The position numbers and the translations under genes are program-made. The notes below the pieces were generated by a model, which worked only from the letters and a program-made list of their open reading frames with translations, was not told where the DNA came from and did no database searches. Source: an uncultured Pseudomonadales bacterium (GTDB lineage: Bacteria > Pseudomonadota > Gammaproteobacteria > Pseudomonadales > Azotimanducaceae). From it: a stretch of 64,000 nt of DNA. The stretch covers positions 806,001 to 870,000 of the forward strand of contig OY282430.1 in NCBI GenBank assembly GCA_958296025.1, written 5' to 3'. This document shows, piece by piece, positions 29,501-40,200 of the stretch (positions are counted from its first letter, which is position 1; each line of letters starts with the position of its first letter).

Positions 29501-29657
29501 GGATGCTGTCGAAGCCGAGCAGCCGATGCAACGCCCTTGATGTGCCGCCTTCGTGGCCGGCCGGATCGCGCAGCAGCACCAACGCCTTCTCCGCCGGGTC
29601 GTGCAGGCGGGCGTGGAGCTTGGTTTGCCAGAGCTCATCATTGGCCGAATTGCTCAC
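26568..29657 (-). CDS. cmr2: Cas10/Cmr2, type III-B large subunit with active cyclase motif
   Basis: This 1029-residue protein has an N-terminal LHDPAEKAL (His19-Asp20), a partial HD-type start. GPVQSFIAAARSTSDLWAGS near 245 is the Cmr2 palm-like domain signature. GRVLYAGGDDVMAML places GGDD at residues 783-786, the polymerase-type site that makes cyclic oligoadenylates on target RNA binding. RCSLTGE near 520 may be half of a zinc site. It overlaps cmr1 by 4 bases. With two CARF genes in the operon, signalling is the likely main output. Confidence 0.96.
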   Translation of the reverse strand: MSNSANDELWQTKLHARLHDPAEKALVLLRDPAGHEGGTSRALHRLLGFDSIPESGMLMADGPMALDTILFKNGIPTSMYRTVKRADWWASAADRPQWPMEEITTNNGRTRKVADWAQVRWTKQPTLIHPLNGKKFDLISLADTDIHDIKERSRAHLERLIVRNDEAVDWKRTLFAYWRFGPELGEDEDNGWLGQLWPLLPADTRVPDHSIWDHLDLTSAFAGAFVADLDGEAALLALSIGPVQSFIAAARSTSDLWAGSHLLARLSWEATKVVCKRFGPDAILFPRLRGIPQVDVWLRDECELPREWFDNRENCDWAKTKTDANRLFSAALPNRFVALVPASEAKEIVKAVEKHVRDWLRSLGGCVVDRLLEVAGLRRKNDVRDESVHAYKQMCEQLHGFPEVHWAVVPFSLIRPRDAERQTDLDTTSLSETMAPFFGVASDVESGFLASPAWKVLREDRQWDDNTTFFAPNPGVLYPAVYDLAERALAAAKAVRPFKQTRQAGWRCSLTGETEWLTADEIQLYRSYRNQKETLWAKVAKAKPAWAKAGEHLGALPAIKRLWPTLFAEEVAKIVGVEAGQISRFVVSTHTMALAKHIERFLGNPARKALAENDRVEIDSVHPVALPRKLMRMVGGDPAVARWAKQLPGLLEVAADQDDEQAQQRAMKLVKNALGVKGQIETYYALLLMDGDHMGRILSGDESATGDGPRCTISYLDSLHPQVQHGFKSHARENSAIKEYGDQQRAMSPNRHLAISAALNDFALHVVPEIVEGEFLGRVLYAGGDDVMAMLPVADLLPAMRRLRQAYSGEGDAANNASPDWKAARRSGKLVLGNGFALRRGRLMRMMGGATASCGAVIAHHQAPLAAVMRELREAEQRAKNNGRDSFSLSVIKRSGGAVQITAKWGDPLDLLLKVGGFLAEPSVSRRAVYNSLVWLKDLPEDADANMLGKLLGYQFDRQSSPTDAGNWNVAELASRIAGLAVAHPQKGRHPWLEQYLGVAEFLAREARTGPASAADGSSSDATPAAAYG

Positions 29658-30781
29658 TGTCCAGCCCTCACCTGATTTGCCCTGAACAGCGTCCTCTCTT
29701 TGTCCAGTAGGCTATGTATTTCTATCCAGACTTGCTCTTGGTTTTCATTCAACCAACGGGCATCCGCTGGCGAAAGCTTCGCTCGCAACGGCTTGGGGAT
29801 GCTGTATGGAACATGGAAGACCATGCCGCGCAACTTGCCTTCCCATTTAACCACTTTGAACCGCAACGGGCTGGCTAGACGCGACTGTTCGCCCCAGTTG
29901 TTGACCTTCCAACTTCCGCCCGCGGGGTAGCCCAACAGATGGATGCCGCCGATTTTTCCCGATTTGTGATTTTTTGCCGTTCGACGCACAGCTACGAGAA
30001 TTTGGGCGAAGCGATTCATGGAATCCCACCAATCATTGTATGGTTCCGTCACCCAGATCAACGGGCCACGATCATCGCTGCCGACGCCACTTGCCCAATC
30101 GGTTCGCAGACACTTCTGCCAAGGCTGGACTATCCTGTTCAACAGCGGATTTCTTGGCATGGCGTTCACTGCGACGATCCGCCCATCTTCGGAAAAAGAT
30201 TCAAGTGATCCCCACCCATTTCGGCTTCGTGACCCAAGAGTGCCAAACCAGTGCATAAGTTGCATGGCATCGCCAACAGCTTGTCTTTCTTCCGGCATAG
30301 TTTTCGCTAGCAATCGGAGGGTTACAGATTTCCCCTCGGCTATCGCTTTGTGGCCCAACTCGACCGTCTTCCGGCCTTCGCTTTTGCTTGGCGGCAAGAC
30401 AGGGCCGTATCCGAGATACACATCGCTCCGCACCCTTCCTTTGCCATCGCGTGTTGTTGCTACTTGCTTGAACTTCCCGTTTGGCCAGCTGTCGGTGGTC
30501 AATGCCCCTTCCTCCCAAGAGTCTAGGCGCAACCTGACTTTGCTGCGGGATGCCCAAGCCTTCCCCGCACCGTCCTTGAGCCAAGCGTGACCGAATAGCC
30601 TTCCCTCGGCCTGTCTCATTTTCTCGAAGTCGTTGCCATATTCTTGCGCCACAGCCACCCGCCACCAATGCCGTAGCAGCGCCTTGAAGGGCGGCGTTCG
30701 CCATTGGCCGTTTTGCTCGGCGTTGCCGAGAAAGGCCGGGGTCAGGAACTTGACCTCGTAGCTCATTTGATGCATCGACAT
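29654..30781 (-). CDS. cmr1: Type III-B RAMP protein Cmr1
   Basis: The family start is YEVKFLTPAFLGNAEQNG followed by TPPFKALLRHWWRVA, the Cmr1 RAMP signature that replaces free 3' RNA ends in the complex head. GTLGSRSRNGWGSL near residue 190 is the glycine loop. ATG 30781 is chosen; TTG 30805 and ATGs at 30775 and 30766 are in frame. The 3' end overlaps cmr2 (ATGA). Confidence 0.9.
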   Translation of the reverse strand: MSMHQMSYEVKFLTPAFLGNAEQNGQWRTPPFKALLRHWWRVAVAQEYGNDFEKMRQAEGRLFGHAWLKDGAGKAWASRSKVRLRLDSWEEGALTTDSWPNGKFKQVATTRDGKGRVRSDVYLGYGPVLPPSKSEGRKTVELGHKAIAEGKSVTLRLLAKTMPEERQAVGDAMQLMHWFGTLGSRSRNGWGSLESFSEDGRIVAVNAMPRNPLLNRIVQPWQKCLRTDWASGVGSDDRGPLIWVTEPYNDWWDSMNRFAQILVAVRRTAKNHKSGKIGGIHLLGYPAGGSWKVNNWGEQSRLASPLRFKVVKWEGKLRGMVFHVPYSIPKPLRAKLSPADARWLNENQEQVWIEIHSLLDKERTLFRANQVRAGQ

Positions 30782-30810
30782 TGCGGTATTCCGTGCTTGC
30801 GCCAACTGTA

Positions 30811-31983
30811 TCAGCGTTCCTGCTCGGTTGACGAGTCCGCAAGGTTGCGGCCGGCGATATGCACCACCTCACGGGGCAAATCCAATCCAAAGCGCCGGTA
30901 CCGCGTACCGGGAATGTGGTCCTGTTCCTTGACGAGATAGGGCGCGGCTCGGCGGCGGCCTACATGGCTCTCGAAGCTCCTCTTGATGTGGGCCTTGATC
31001 GGATTGACGTTCTCACCAGTGAGTCCGCGTTGGACGGCCTGCTCCGCCCGCTCGTACTCTGCCGACATGGTGCTGACGAGGCGCCCGTAGTAGCCCAAGA
31101 ACTCCTGCGCATACCGATCGTCGCTCCAATGTGTGCCGCCCCGGCCATCTAGCAAACGCTCTGCCAGCATCCAATACAAGGCGAATCGGTTGGGCAGCAA
31201 GCTGAAAGTCTCGCCCGCAATGGTTGCCGACCTGCAGGCTGGTTCGAGCTGCAACGCCAACGGCGGCAGTGCCCGCTGTGCATTGGCTACTGCGCCGGAG
31301 AAGTTTGCCTTTCCCCCCATCAGTTCGGAATCCAAGCCTTCGCGCATTCTCACAAACGGAATCTCCGCCAGCGTCACCTCGGCGTCCCGGGCATCGTAGG
31401 GCCTGCCGCTGGGACCGGGCGTGTGGATCAATTCGCTCTTCGGCGTCGGGTAGAAAAAGCCCGGATGCGACTCATAAGGTGCGTTGACCAGCACATGGGA
31501 GAGCCTGTCTTGGATGCGCCCGTACAGCGAAAGGGCGTAGCCGAGGTAGAATCCCATGGTCTTGCGCCCGCCGGCGATGGAGACGTGAAGTGCGTTGCCG
31601 TCGTCGCTGGTCAGTTCTCGCATCAGCTCGGTGATGGCGTCGGCAGCGGCAGTGTTGTCCGCCTCGTTGCGGATGTCGCCTAGAGGGTTGCCGTTGGCGT
31701 CCCGCAGCACATGGATTTGCTCAGGTCCGAACGCGATGGGAGGCAATTGGTGGTCTGCACATAGGCGGTGAAACCAGCCGGTTTGCTCATGCAGTAGGGA
31801 TAGCTGTGCCCGCTGAGCGCCTTCCTCGGTGGTGATGAGCCGCACTTCGGTGGGGATAAACCGAGGGGGCTGCGCAACCGCAAGGGAGTACAGGGTCTCG
31901 GTGACTATTTGCGGGGACAGTCCCGTAACGGCCACTAAGATGCGGTGCGGGTAGCTTCCCGGATTCGTGTTTTTTGGTTTCAT
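30811..31983 (-). CDS. CARF-domain protein of the NE0113/TIGR02584 type (Csm6-like or ring nuclease)
   Basis: ATG 31983 lies 14 bases after cas6. The N-terminal part has HRILVAVTGLSPQIVTETLY, PTEVRLITTEEGAQRA and HVSIAGGRKTMGFYLGYAL, the CARF core of the NE0113 family. The C-terminal ~180 residues are helical without a clear R-x4-6-H motif, so it may cut cyclic oligoadenylate (ring nuclease) or act as an effector. Its place between cas6 and cmr1 fits a signal-response gene. Confidence 0.82.
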   Translation of the reverse strand: MKPKNTNPGSYPHRILVAVTGLSPQIVTETLYSLAVAQPPRFIPTEVRLITTEEGAQRAQLSLLHEQTGWFHRLCADHQLPPIAFGPEQIHVLRDANGNPLGDIRNEADNTAAADAITELMRELTSDDGNALHVSIAGGRKTMGFYLGYALSLYGRIQDRLSHVLVNAPYESHPGFFYPTPKSELIHTPGPSGRPYDARDAEVTLAEIPFVRMREGLDSELMGGKANFSGAVANAQRALPPLALQLEPACRSATIAGETFSLLPNRFALYWMLAERLLDGRGGTHWSDDRYAQEFLGYYGRLVSTMSAEYERAEQAVQRGLTGENVNPIKAHIKRSFESHVGRRRAAPYLVKEQDHIPGTRYRRFGLDLPREVVHIAGRNLADSSTEQER

Positions 31984-31996
31984 GGCGGTAGCAGCC

Positions 31997-33043
31997 CTAA
32001 AGTCGATTCGGTGCGGGCCATTGCGGTTGTTTGGATTCTTCACTGTCGCCTGGGCCAACCGGCTCCAATGCATACCGGCCTAAACCCATTGTGCAGCCCT
32101 TGCCGAGGTGGGTCCATTGCCCAAGCTGGAGGCAGGGCCAGAAGGGTGTGAGTTCCGGGGATTCGATCTCGAAGGTTCCAACCAGCCCGCCCATGGGGAT
32201 TTTGGCGCGTTGGCGGGAGGAATGGCGCGACCATTCCCGCCAGCTGAGGTCGGAGTTGGCAACTGGAATGCTCTCCGCTTGCCGAACGAGGCCGGCGAAG
32301 TCCGTCTCCCAAGGTGCGTCGCCGAAGAAGTAGTTCAGCAGGGAAAGGCGGCGCAGCAGATTGCCGGCGAAGGCGCGGAAGCTGAACGCCGAGGGACCGA
32401 CCAGGCGCTCGTTGCGCCGAATCCGCAGCGGTGAGATCAGCCGGATCTTGACGGACGAAGGGGCCGGCGGTGCCTGTTCGGAGGGAATCGTCCCCAAGCC
32501 GTCGCTCAAGTCGTGCGCAGCCCGCCAGTTGTTGCCCGGATCTGGGCATTCGGCTTGAACGTCCAGCAGCTCTAATTTCACCTGCCGGGCAGTCAGTCCG
32601 CCACGGCCCGCCAGCTTCAGCGCCTCGACGATGTGCGGAATCTGTGCATTCGCCCGTCCGAACAGGGTGAGCCCAAGGTTAACGGTTTCGCCATCCGAGT
32701 CGTAGCCATGATCGGCCGGCTCCAGGACATAGGGGTTGGGAGTGCGCGGATAGAGTGCCAGCTTCTTCGCGTCAGGCGGCGTTCTGTTCTCAAAGACAAA
32801 GGGGTAGGGGCAGGAGTCGAGCAGGGCACAGCCGTCGCATTCGGGCAGCCCCGTGACGCATACCGTTTGCTTGAGCGCATGGCCGAACGCGCCGCGCCAA
32901 GTGGAGCCCAAGTAGCCGGCGCGGACGGAGCGCAGGGCAGCCCGACTGCCGGGATTGCGCTCCCGGAACCGTAGGCGATACCGCCGTAGGTGCAGCAGGG
33001 GTAGGATGCCGGCTTGCAGTTCGGACGCATTCTCATTTGGCAT
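31997..33043 (-). CDS. cas6: CRISPR precursor-RNA processing endoribonuclease Cas6
   Basis: This 348-residue RAMP protein has a probable zinc knuckle, CDGCALLDSCPYPFVFE, near 75, and a C-terminal glycine-rich LGKGCTMGLGRYAL, as in Cas6 of the PF10040 type. It would cut the array transcript inside each repeat to leave the ATTAAGAC handle. ATG 33043 is used; GTG 33073 is an in-frame alternative. It is the first gene of the leftward operon. Confidence 0.9.
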   Translation of the reverse strand: MPNENASELQAGILPLLHLRRYRLRFRERNPGSRAALRSVRAGYLGSTWRGAFGHALKQTVCVTGLPECDGCALLDSCPYPFVFENRTPPDAKKLALYPRTPNPYVLEPADHGYDSDGETVNLGLTLFGRANAQIPHIVEALKLAGRGGLTARQVKLELLDVQAECPDPGNNWRAAHDLSDGLGTIPSEQAPPAPSSVKIRLISPLRIRRNERLVGPSAFSFRAFAGNLLRRLSLLNYFFGDAPWETDFAGLVRQAESIPVANSDLSWREWSRHSSRQRAKIPMGGLVGTFEIESPELTPFWPCLQLGQWTHLGKGCTMGLGRYALEPVGPGDSEESKQPQWPAPNRL

Positions 33044-33106
33044 GGCAATCAGGGCGCTTTGAGGTCGAGGCACAAAGATACAACAACCAAACCGGCTTCA
33101 CCGTAG

Positions 33107-33119
33107 CGGCAAGGTTGCG
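33107..33119 (-). promoter_or_regulatory. Shared 13-base motif upstream of cas6
   Basis: CGCAACCTTGCCG on the minus strand, identical to the copy before cas2 at 19765-19777 and at nearly the same distance from the start codon (64 against 62 bases). Its role is inferred. Confidence 0.35.
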
Positions 33120-33268
33120 AGATTCGCCAGGGGACTACCCCTTTGATGTCAGCCCCTCATTCACAAACGAGGGCCGTGGGGGCGCGTCCGTGTGGATTGC
33201 GCAACAGCTTGGTTGGATGTTCCTAGGGCGGCCAACTTTGGTAGTCCGCCAGTGGGCGCAAATTTCGG

Positions 33269-33297
33269 TTTACACCTGCCGGTTGCGCCGATAACAT
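33269..33297 (+). promoter_or_regulatory. Candidate guaB promoter
   Basis: -35 TTTACA (33269-33274), a 17-base spacer and -10 TAACAT (33292-33297) would start transcription near 33304, about 16 bases before the guaB ATG. Confidence 0.45.
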
Positions 33298-33319
33298 CCC
33301 CCTTTTGCGGGGTGCCGAA

Positions 33320-34789
33320 ATGCTGCGAATCGCTCTGGATGCGCTGACCTTTGATGACGTTTTGCTGCTTCCCGCCCATTCCGCGCTGCTGCCCTCCGAA
33401 GTTGACCTCCGCACCCGGCTGACCCGTAGGATCAGCCTCAACATTCCTCTGATGTCATCCGCCATGGACACCGTGACCGAATCGCGGCTGGCCATCGCCA
33501 TCGCCCAAGAGGGGGGCATCGGCATCGTGCATAAGAACATGGGTATTGAAGCCCAGGCCCGGGAGGTGCGGGCGGTGAAGAAGTTTGAGGCGGGCATCAT
33601 TCGGGACCCGATCACCATCACACCCGGTCGAACGGTGGCTGACCTGCTGGCGTTGACCCAGGAGCATGGCATCTCCGGTGTGCCCGTGGTGGAAGGAGAC
33701 CGTTTGGTGGGCATCGTCACCGCCCGGGACGTGCGCTTCGAGAAACGTTTGGACGCCTTGGTGCGGCACGCCATGACGCCCAAGGAGCGCTTGGTCACGG
33801 CCCCGGAGAACGCCAGCTTTGGTGAGATCACCGCCCTGCTGCATGAGCATCGCATCGAAAAGGTGCTGTTGGTCAACGCCGCCTTTCAGTTGAAGGGCAT
33901 GGTGACGGTGAAGGACATCCGTAAGTCCCAGGCCTTCCCCAATGCCTGCAAGGACGATGCGGGGCAGTTGCGGGTGGGGGCCGGGGTGGGCGCCGCCCAG
34001 GACACCGACGAGCGGGTGGACGCGCTGGTCGAAGCCGGTGCCGACGTCATCGTGGTCGATACCGCCCACGGCCATGCGCAGAAGGTGCTGGACCAGGTCA
34101 GCCTCATTAAGCAACGTTATCCGAAGATGCAGGTCATCGGCGGCAACGTGGCCACCAAGTCTGGTGCTCAGGCGCTGCTGGCGGCGGGTGTGGACGCCGT
34201 CAAAGTGGGCATCGGCCCCGGCTCCATCTGTACCACCCGGGTGATTGCCGGCATCGGCGTTCCGCAGGTCACGGCGGTGGCGGAGGCGGTGGAGGCGGCC
34301 AACGAAGTCGATGTGCCGGTCATTGCCGACGGCGGCGTCCGTTACTCCGGGGACATCGCCAAGGCCCTTGCCGCCGGGGCCAGTTCGGTGATGGTGGGCA
34401 GCCTGTTTGCCGGCACCGACGAAGCGCCCGGCGAGGTGGAGCTCTACCAAGGGCGCACCTACAAGTCCTATCGGGGCATGGGCTCTCTGGGCGCCATGGG
34501 GGACCTGCACGGTTCCAGCGATCGCTACTTTCAGGAGGTGGAGGGGGACGGGCGCAAGCTGGTGCCGGAGGGCGTTGAAGGCCGGGTGCCCTACCGCGGC
34601 CCGGTGGGGCCGATCATCCATCAGCTGCTCGGTGGCTTGCGGGCGGCCATGGGCTACACCGGCTCGGCGGACATCGAAACCATGCGCAGCCACCCGGAAT
34701 TCATCCGCATCAGCGCCGCCAGCATGGCCGAAAGCCATGTGCATGACGTGGCGATTACCAAGGAAGCCCCTAACTACCCGTTGCGTTGA
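33320..34789 (+). CDS. guaB: Inosine-5'-monophosphate dehydrogenase
   Basis: It oxidises IMP to XMP, the committed step of GMP synthesis. ATG 33320 gives 489 residues starting [16 protein letters not shown]. The TIM-barrel is interrupted by two CBS domains (~90-200, [17 protein letters not shown]). The catalytic loop is [12 protein letters not shown] with its nucleophilic Cys, and GMGSLGAM contacts substrate. It overlaps the guaA start (TGATG), so the two purine genes are probably translated together. Confidence 0.97.
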   Translation: MLRIALDALTFDDVLLLPAHSALLPSEVDLRTRLTRRISLNIPLMSSAMDTVTESRLAIAIAQEGGIGIVHKNMGIEAQAREVRAVKKFEAGIIRDPITITPGRTVADLLALTQEHGISGVPVVEGDRLVGIVTARDVRFEKRLDALVRHAMTPKERLVTAPENASFGEITALLHEHRIEKVLLVNAAFQLKGMVTVKDIRKSQAFPNACKDDAGQLRVGAGVGAAQDTDERVDALVEAGADVIVVDTAHGHAQKVLDQVSLIKQRYPKMQVIGGNVATKSGAQALLAAGVDAVKVGIGPGSICTTRVIAGIGVPQVTAVAEAVEAANEVDVPVIADGGVRYSGDIAKALAAGASSVMVGSLFAGTDEAPGEVELYQGRTYKSYRGMGSLGAMGDLHGSSDRYFQEVEGDGRKLVPEGVEGRVPYRGPVGPIIHQLLGGLRAAMGYTGSADIETMRSHPEFIRISAASMAESHVHDVAITKEAPNYPLR

Positions 34790-36501
34790 TGGCGGCCGGT
34801 TCAGCAATGGGAAGCTCTGGCTTGGCACCGGAACCGGCGGTTCTCGCGGCGGCCTTGGCAATGGACGCTTCGGTTGCGTCCACGGCAGGAAAGGCGCCCG
34901 CTGCCGTTGCAACGCCCGGCGCTCCTGGCGCAGCAAGCGGCATCCAGGCGCAACGTCTGCTGATCATCGACTTTGGCTCCCAATACACTCAGTTGATCGC
35001 CCGGCGGGTGCGGGAGGTTGGAGTCTATTGCGAAATCCTCTCTTGTGACGTGGATGCGCAAACGCTGGCTGCCTTTGGCGCCAAGGGCGTCATCCTCTCC
35101 GGCGGCCCGCAATCGGTGGCGGCGTTGGCGGCGCCGGAACTGCCCGAGGGCTTGTTCGCTCTAGGTGTGCCGGTGTTGGGCATCTGCTACGGAATGCAGG
35201 CCATGGCGGCCCACTTCGGCGGTGCCGTGGCGCCTTCGTCCAAGCGGGAGTTTGGACCGGCCGAGATCAGGATGCGGGGATCTTCCCAGTTGTTGTCCGG
35301 GCTGGCCCTCAACGCCGGGGGCGGCTTGGCGGTTTGGATGAGCCACGGCGACAAGGTGGCGGCGGCGCCGCCCGGCTTCAAGGTCACCGCGACCACGGAC
35401 AGCGCACCCATCGCCGCCATGGAGCACGAAGCTCAGCCTTGGTACGCCTTGCAGTTCCACCCGGAAGTCACCCACACTGACCAGGGCGCGGACATCTATC
35501 GCCGCTTCGCCTTGGATATCTGCGGCTGTGGCGGCCACTGGACAGCGGACAACATCGTTGAGTACGCCATCGCCAGGGTGCGCCGCCAAATCGGCGATGA
35601 GAAAGTGGTGTTGGGCCTATCGGGCGGGGTGGATTCCAGCGTGGTGGCGGCCCTGCTGAGCCGGGCTGTCGGCGAGCAGCTGATCTGCGTGTTCGTCGAT
35701 AACGGCCTGCTCAGAAAGGACGAGCGGGCCGAGGTGGAAAGCAGCTTTGCGGCCTCCAACGCGCTGAATCTGAACTTGGTGACGGTGGACGCCAAGGAGG
35801 AGTTCTACGCCAAGCTGGCCGGCCTGAGCGAACCGGAGGCCAAGCGGCGCGTCATCGGCAACACCTTCATCGACGTCTTCGAGCGCACCGCCAAAAACCT
35901 TGACGGCGTGGCTTGGCTGGCCCAGGGCACCATCTACCCTGACGTGATCGAGTCCGCCGCCAGCGCCCACGGCAAGGCTCATGTCATCAAGTCGCACCAC
36001 AACGTGGGCGGCTTGCCGGAACGCATGGCGCTGAAGCTGGTGGAACCCCTGCGGGATCTGTTCAAGGACGAGGTGCGGGCGGTGGGGCTGCGCCTCGGCC
36101 TGCCGGAGGCTTTGATCAACCGCCATCCCTTCCCCGGCCCCGGTCTGGCGGTGCGCATCTTGGGCGAGGTGAAGCCGCAATACGCCGATGCGCTGCGCGA
36201 GGCGGACGCCATCTTTCTCGAGGAACTGCACGCCGCCGGCTATTACGACAGAGTGGCCCAGGCCTTCGCCGTGCATTTGCCGGTGAAGTCCGTGGGGGTG
36301 GTGGGGGACGCCCGCCGCTACGAACCGGTTGTCGCCTTGCGCGCCGTGGAGACGGTGGATTTCATGACCGCCCGTTGCGCCCGCTTGCCCTTCGACCTGA
36401 TCGAACGGGTTTCCGCCCGGATCATCAACGAGATTCCTTCCGTTTCCCGGGTGGTGTACGACCTATCCAGCAAGCCGCCGGCGACCATCGAATGGGAGTG
36501 A
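34789..36501 (+). CDS. guaA: GMP synthase (glutamine-hydrolysing) with extended N-terminus
   Basis: It aminates XMP to GMP. The glutaminase domain starts at [14 protein letters not shown] and has the nucleophile in [10 protein letters not shown] and the HPEVTHT His-Glu pair. The ATP-pyrophosphatase P-loop is [13 protein letters not shown], and the C-terminal dimer domain ends [12 protein letters not shown] 34789 overlaps the guaB stop. It leaves ~55 Ala/Gly/Pro-rich residues before the conserved core; ATGs at 34807 and 34861 would shorten but not remove this extension. Confidence 0.96.
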   Translation: MAAGSAMGSSGLAPEPAVLAAALAMDASVASTAGKAPAAVATPGAPGAASGIQAQRLLIIDFGSQYTQLIARRVREVGVYCEILSCDVDAQTLAAFGAKGVILSGGPQSVAALAAPELPEGLFALGVPVLGICYGMQAMAAHFGGAVAPSSKREFGPAEIRMRGSSQLLSGLALNAGGGLAVWMSHGDKVAAAPPGFKVTATTDSAPIAAMEHEAQPWYALQFHPEVTHTDQGADIYRRFALDICGCGGHWTADNIVEYAIARVRRQIGDEKVVLGLSGGVDSSVVAALLSRAVGEQLICVFVDNGLLRKDERAEVESSFAASNALNLNLVTVDAKEEFYAKLAGLSEPEAKRRVIGNTFIDVFERTAKNLDGVAWLAQGTIYPDVIESAASAHGKAHVIKSHHNVGGLPERMALKLVEPLRDLFKDEVRAVGLRLGLPEALINRHPFPGPGLAVRILGEVKPQYADALREADAIFLEELHAAGYYDRVAQAFAVHLPVKSVGVVGDARRYEPVVALRAVETVDFMTARCARLPFDLIERVSARIINEIPSVSRVVYDLSSKPPATIEWE

Positions 36502-36510
36502 CGCAGTGCA

Positions 36511-36999
36511 ATGTGCCCTTCCGTTGATTTGGGGCGAGGTTGCGCCGGTGACTCGGCGTGGATGCGGCAGGCTTTGGCGTTGGCGCAAACGGCCGCCGAG
36601 TGCGGCGAGGTGCCGGTAGGCGCCGTCGTCGTGGACCCGGTTGCAGGCGTTTTGTTGGGACAAGGGCGCAACAGCCCCATCGGCCTTTGCGACCCCAGCG
36701 CCCATGCGGAGATTTTGGCGCTGCGCGAGGCCGCCACCGAGCGCGGCAACTACCGGCTGCCCGGCGCGACGCTGTACGTCACCGTGGAGCCCTGCATGAT
36801 GTGCGTCGGCGCCTTGGTCCATGCCCGCATCGAACGTTTGGTCTTCGGTGCCCCGGAGCCGCGTACCGGCGCCGTCGTTAGCCGGGCGCAGGGGTTGACC
36901 AGCGCCGCCCACAACCACCGCGTGGCCGTGACCGCCGGGGTTCTGCTGGACGAATGCGCCGCCTTGATGCAGCGGTTCTTTCGGCAGCGTCGCGCATGA
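36511..36999 (+). CDS. tadA: tRNA-specific adenosine deaminase
   Basis: It deaminates A34 to inosine in the tRNA-Arg(ACG) anticodon. The 162-residue protein has the zinc site of cytidine/deoxycytidylate deaminases: CDPSAHAEILAL (His and catalytic Glu) and TVEPCMMCVGAL (two Cys). VPVGAVVVD and the C-terminal helix ending RFFRQRRA fit TadA. It starts 9 bases after guaA. Confidence 0.93.
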   Translation: MCPSVDLGRGCAGDSAWMRQALALAQTAAECGEVPVGAVVVDPVAGVLLGQGRNSPIGLCDPSAHAEILALREAATERGNYRLPGATLYVTVEPCMMCVGALVHARIERLVFGAPEPRTGAVVSRAQGLTSAAHNHRVAVTAGVLLDECAALMQRFFRQRRA

Positions 37000-37218
37000 G
37001 CGGCACTGTCCGATGCCCCCAACCATCGCTTGGACGAAGCGGCCGGCGGGAAACGTTCGCGGTGCCGATGCGGCGGGTTTTTCAAGAACCTCATGCATGC
37101 CCGAAGCATCCCCGTTCCTAGGACCCGTGGCTTTGTTTAGGTATGGCGCATTAGTGGCCTTGGGTCTTTGCTGGCGGCGGAAGACATGCCTTGGGTGCTG
37201 TTTTCCGGTGCGCTATCG

Positions 37219-40200
37219 ATGACGGAGATCCTCGTTTTGGCGGGGCCGCCGGCCCGGTCGGGGTTTGCCCTCGGCCAGCGCAAGGCGGCCTTGGGCCTTG
37301 ACGCCCTGTACGCGGAATATGTCCATGTGCTGGCGCTGTCGGCATCACTGAATGCAGTGGAGGCGGATCGCACCCAAGCCTTGCTGCAATACGGGCCGCG
37401 ACGCGATCTGTCCGCCGGCGTCGGGCGGCGGGTAGCCACCGTGGTGCCGAGGCTGGGCCTGATCTCCCCTTGGTCCAGCAAGGCCACGGACATCTTCTCC
37501 ACCTGCGGCCTGAACAAGGTGCTGCGGGTGGAACGGGGTGTGCGTTGGTTCGCCGACGCGCCCCTATCGGCTGCGGCGTTGGCGGGCCTCTACGACCGCA
37601 TGACGGAAACGGTCTTGGATGAAGCGCACTTCGACCAGCTGTTTGCTGAGCAAAGCCCTCGCCCGCTGACGAGGATTCCGGTTCTGGAAGGCGGGCGGCG
37701 AGCGTTGCGGGCGGCCAACCGCAATCTGGGCTTGGCGCTGACTGCGGAAGAGATCGACTATTTGGCGGCGGCCTTCACCGACCTCGGACGGGACCCCACC
37801 GACGTCGAACTGATGATGTTCGCCCAAGCTAATTCGGAGCACTGCCGGCACAAGATATTCAACGCCAGTTGGACCATTGATGGGGTGGCGCAGCCTCGGT
37901 CCCTGTTTCAAATGATCCGCAACACCGCCGCCGCAATCGACGGTGCCGGCATCCTGAGCGCTTACGCGGACAACGCCGCCGTCATCCAAGGACATCGCTG
38001 CCGCCGGTTCCTATTGAACCCCCACACCCACCGCTACGACACTGTGGATGAGGACGCCCCCATCTTGATGAAGGTGGAGACCCACAACCATCCCACCGGC
38101 ATCGCTCCCCATCCAGGTGCCGCCACCGGCAGCGGCGGGGAAATACGGGACGAGGGGGCGGTGGGCCGCGGCGCCAAGCCCAAGGCCGGGCTGACTGGCT
38201 TCACCACCTCCCATCTGCGCATCCCCGGCCATGCCGAGCCTTGGGAACTGCCCTCGGCGAAGCCGCCGCACCTAGCGTCCGCCTTGGACATCATGCTCGA
38301 AGGGCCCGTCGGCGGGGCGGCCTTCAACAACGAGTACGGTCGCCCGGCCTTAAGCGGCTACTTCCGCACCTTTGAGCATCCTGATCCCGCCGACCCCGCC
38401 ATGCTGCGCGGCTACCACAAGCCGGTGATGGTGGCCGGCGGCCTTGGCGTCGTCCGCCCGGTTCATGTGCAAGCCCGGGAGATTCCGCCAGGCGCCGCCT
38501 TAGTGGTGTTGGGCGGCCCCGCCATGCTGATCGGCTTAGGCGGCGGCGCCGCCTCCAGCATGGCCGCCGGCCACAGTTCGTCGGAGTTGGACTTCGCGTC
38601 CGTGCAGCGCGACAACGCGGAAATGCAGCGCCGCTGCCAGGAGGTGATCGACGCCTGCACCGCCTTGGGCGACGGCAATCCCATCCTGCTGATCCATGAC
38701 GTGGGGGCCGGAGGGCTTTCCAACGCCCTGCCGGAGTTGGTGCGGGATGCCGGCGTCGGCGGCCGTTTCGACCTGCGCAAGGTGCCAAGCGCCGACCCCG
38801 GCATGTCGCCATTGGAAATCTGGTGCAACGAGGCTCAGGAGCGGTATGTGTTGGGCATCGCCGAGCAGCGCATTGCGCAGTTCAAGGCGCTCTGTGAACG
38901 GGAGCGCTGCCCTTGGGCCATCGTCGGAGAGGCCACCAAGGAGGCGGTGTTGTCGGTGCGGGACGGCCGTGCCGCGCAGCGGGCCGATGCCGGCGACGGG
39001 ACTTGCGGCGAGCTTCCTGCTGGTGATGGGTCCGGCAATGAGGTCAACGCAGAGGGTCTGAACGCCACCGTCCACGACAGCGGTGCCGTTTATGGTGGCA
39101 CCGCCTTGCCAGTCCCTGACGATGTGGGTGTTGACGGCCATCCCGTCAATCTGCCCATGTCTCTGCTGTTCGGCAAACCGCCGACCATGCAGCGCAACGT
39201 CAACCGGCGTCCGCGCAAGCTGGTGCCGTTGCATCTATCCGGCATCCATCTTCAGGACGCCATCCACCGGGTGCTCGGCTTTCCGGCGGTGGCGAGCAAG
39301 CAATACCTCATCACCATCGGTGACCGCAGCATCACCGGCTTGGTGGGGCGGGAGCAGATGGTGGGGCCTTGGCAGACCCCGGTGAGCGATGTGGCCGTCA
39401 CCCTGGCCGGCTACCAGACCTTTCAAGGCGAGGCCATGGCCATGGGGGAGCGCTCCCCCCTCGCCCTGATCGACCCCGCCGCCTCCGCCCGCATGGCGGT
39501 GGCGGAGGCTCTAACCAATCTGTTCGCCGCCGATGTGGAGAGTTTGGGCCGCGTGGTCCTGTCCGCCAATTGGATGGCCGCCGCCGGCGCCGACGGGGAG
39601 GATGAGGCGCTCTATGATGCCGTGCATGCGCTGGGCATGGAGTTTTGTCCCAAACTCGGCGTCGCCATCCCGGTGGGGAAGGATAGCCTCTCCATGGCCA
39701 CCCGCTGGCGGGAGGGTGGCGAGGACCATCAAGTGATCGCGCCTCTGACCCTGATCGTGTCCGCCTTTGCACCGGTGGCCGATGTGCGCCGCACCCTGAC
39801 GCCGGTGCTGCAGCGGGTGCCGTCGCGCCTTCTCTTGGTCGATCCTGGCGGCGGGCGGCGGCGTCTTGGCGGCAGCGCTTTGGCTCAGTGCTTCCGGCAG
39901 CTTGGTGATGAGTGCCCTGATGTGGAGGTGCCGGAAGCCTTGGCCGAGGCTCTTGCCGCCACTGCGCAGTTGAATCGTCAGGGGCGGCTGCTTGCCTACC
40001 ATGATCGGTCCGACGGCGGACTGTTGGCAGCCTTGGCGGAGATGGCCTTTGCCGGACGGGTGGGCTGGGAGATCCGCATTGATGCGGAGGACTTGTTGGC
40101 ATGGCTTTTCAATGAGGAGCTTGGCGTCATCCTGCAGGTGGCGGAAGCGGATGTGGCCGAGGTCAAAGCGGCCTACCGCAGCGCCGAGGTATGGGACCTG

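Noticed and set aside
33455-34936. 493-residue frame on the minus strand opposite guaB
   Set aside because: It is His/Gly-rich, has no family features and mirrors the codon pattern of guaB, a common artefact in high-GC genes.
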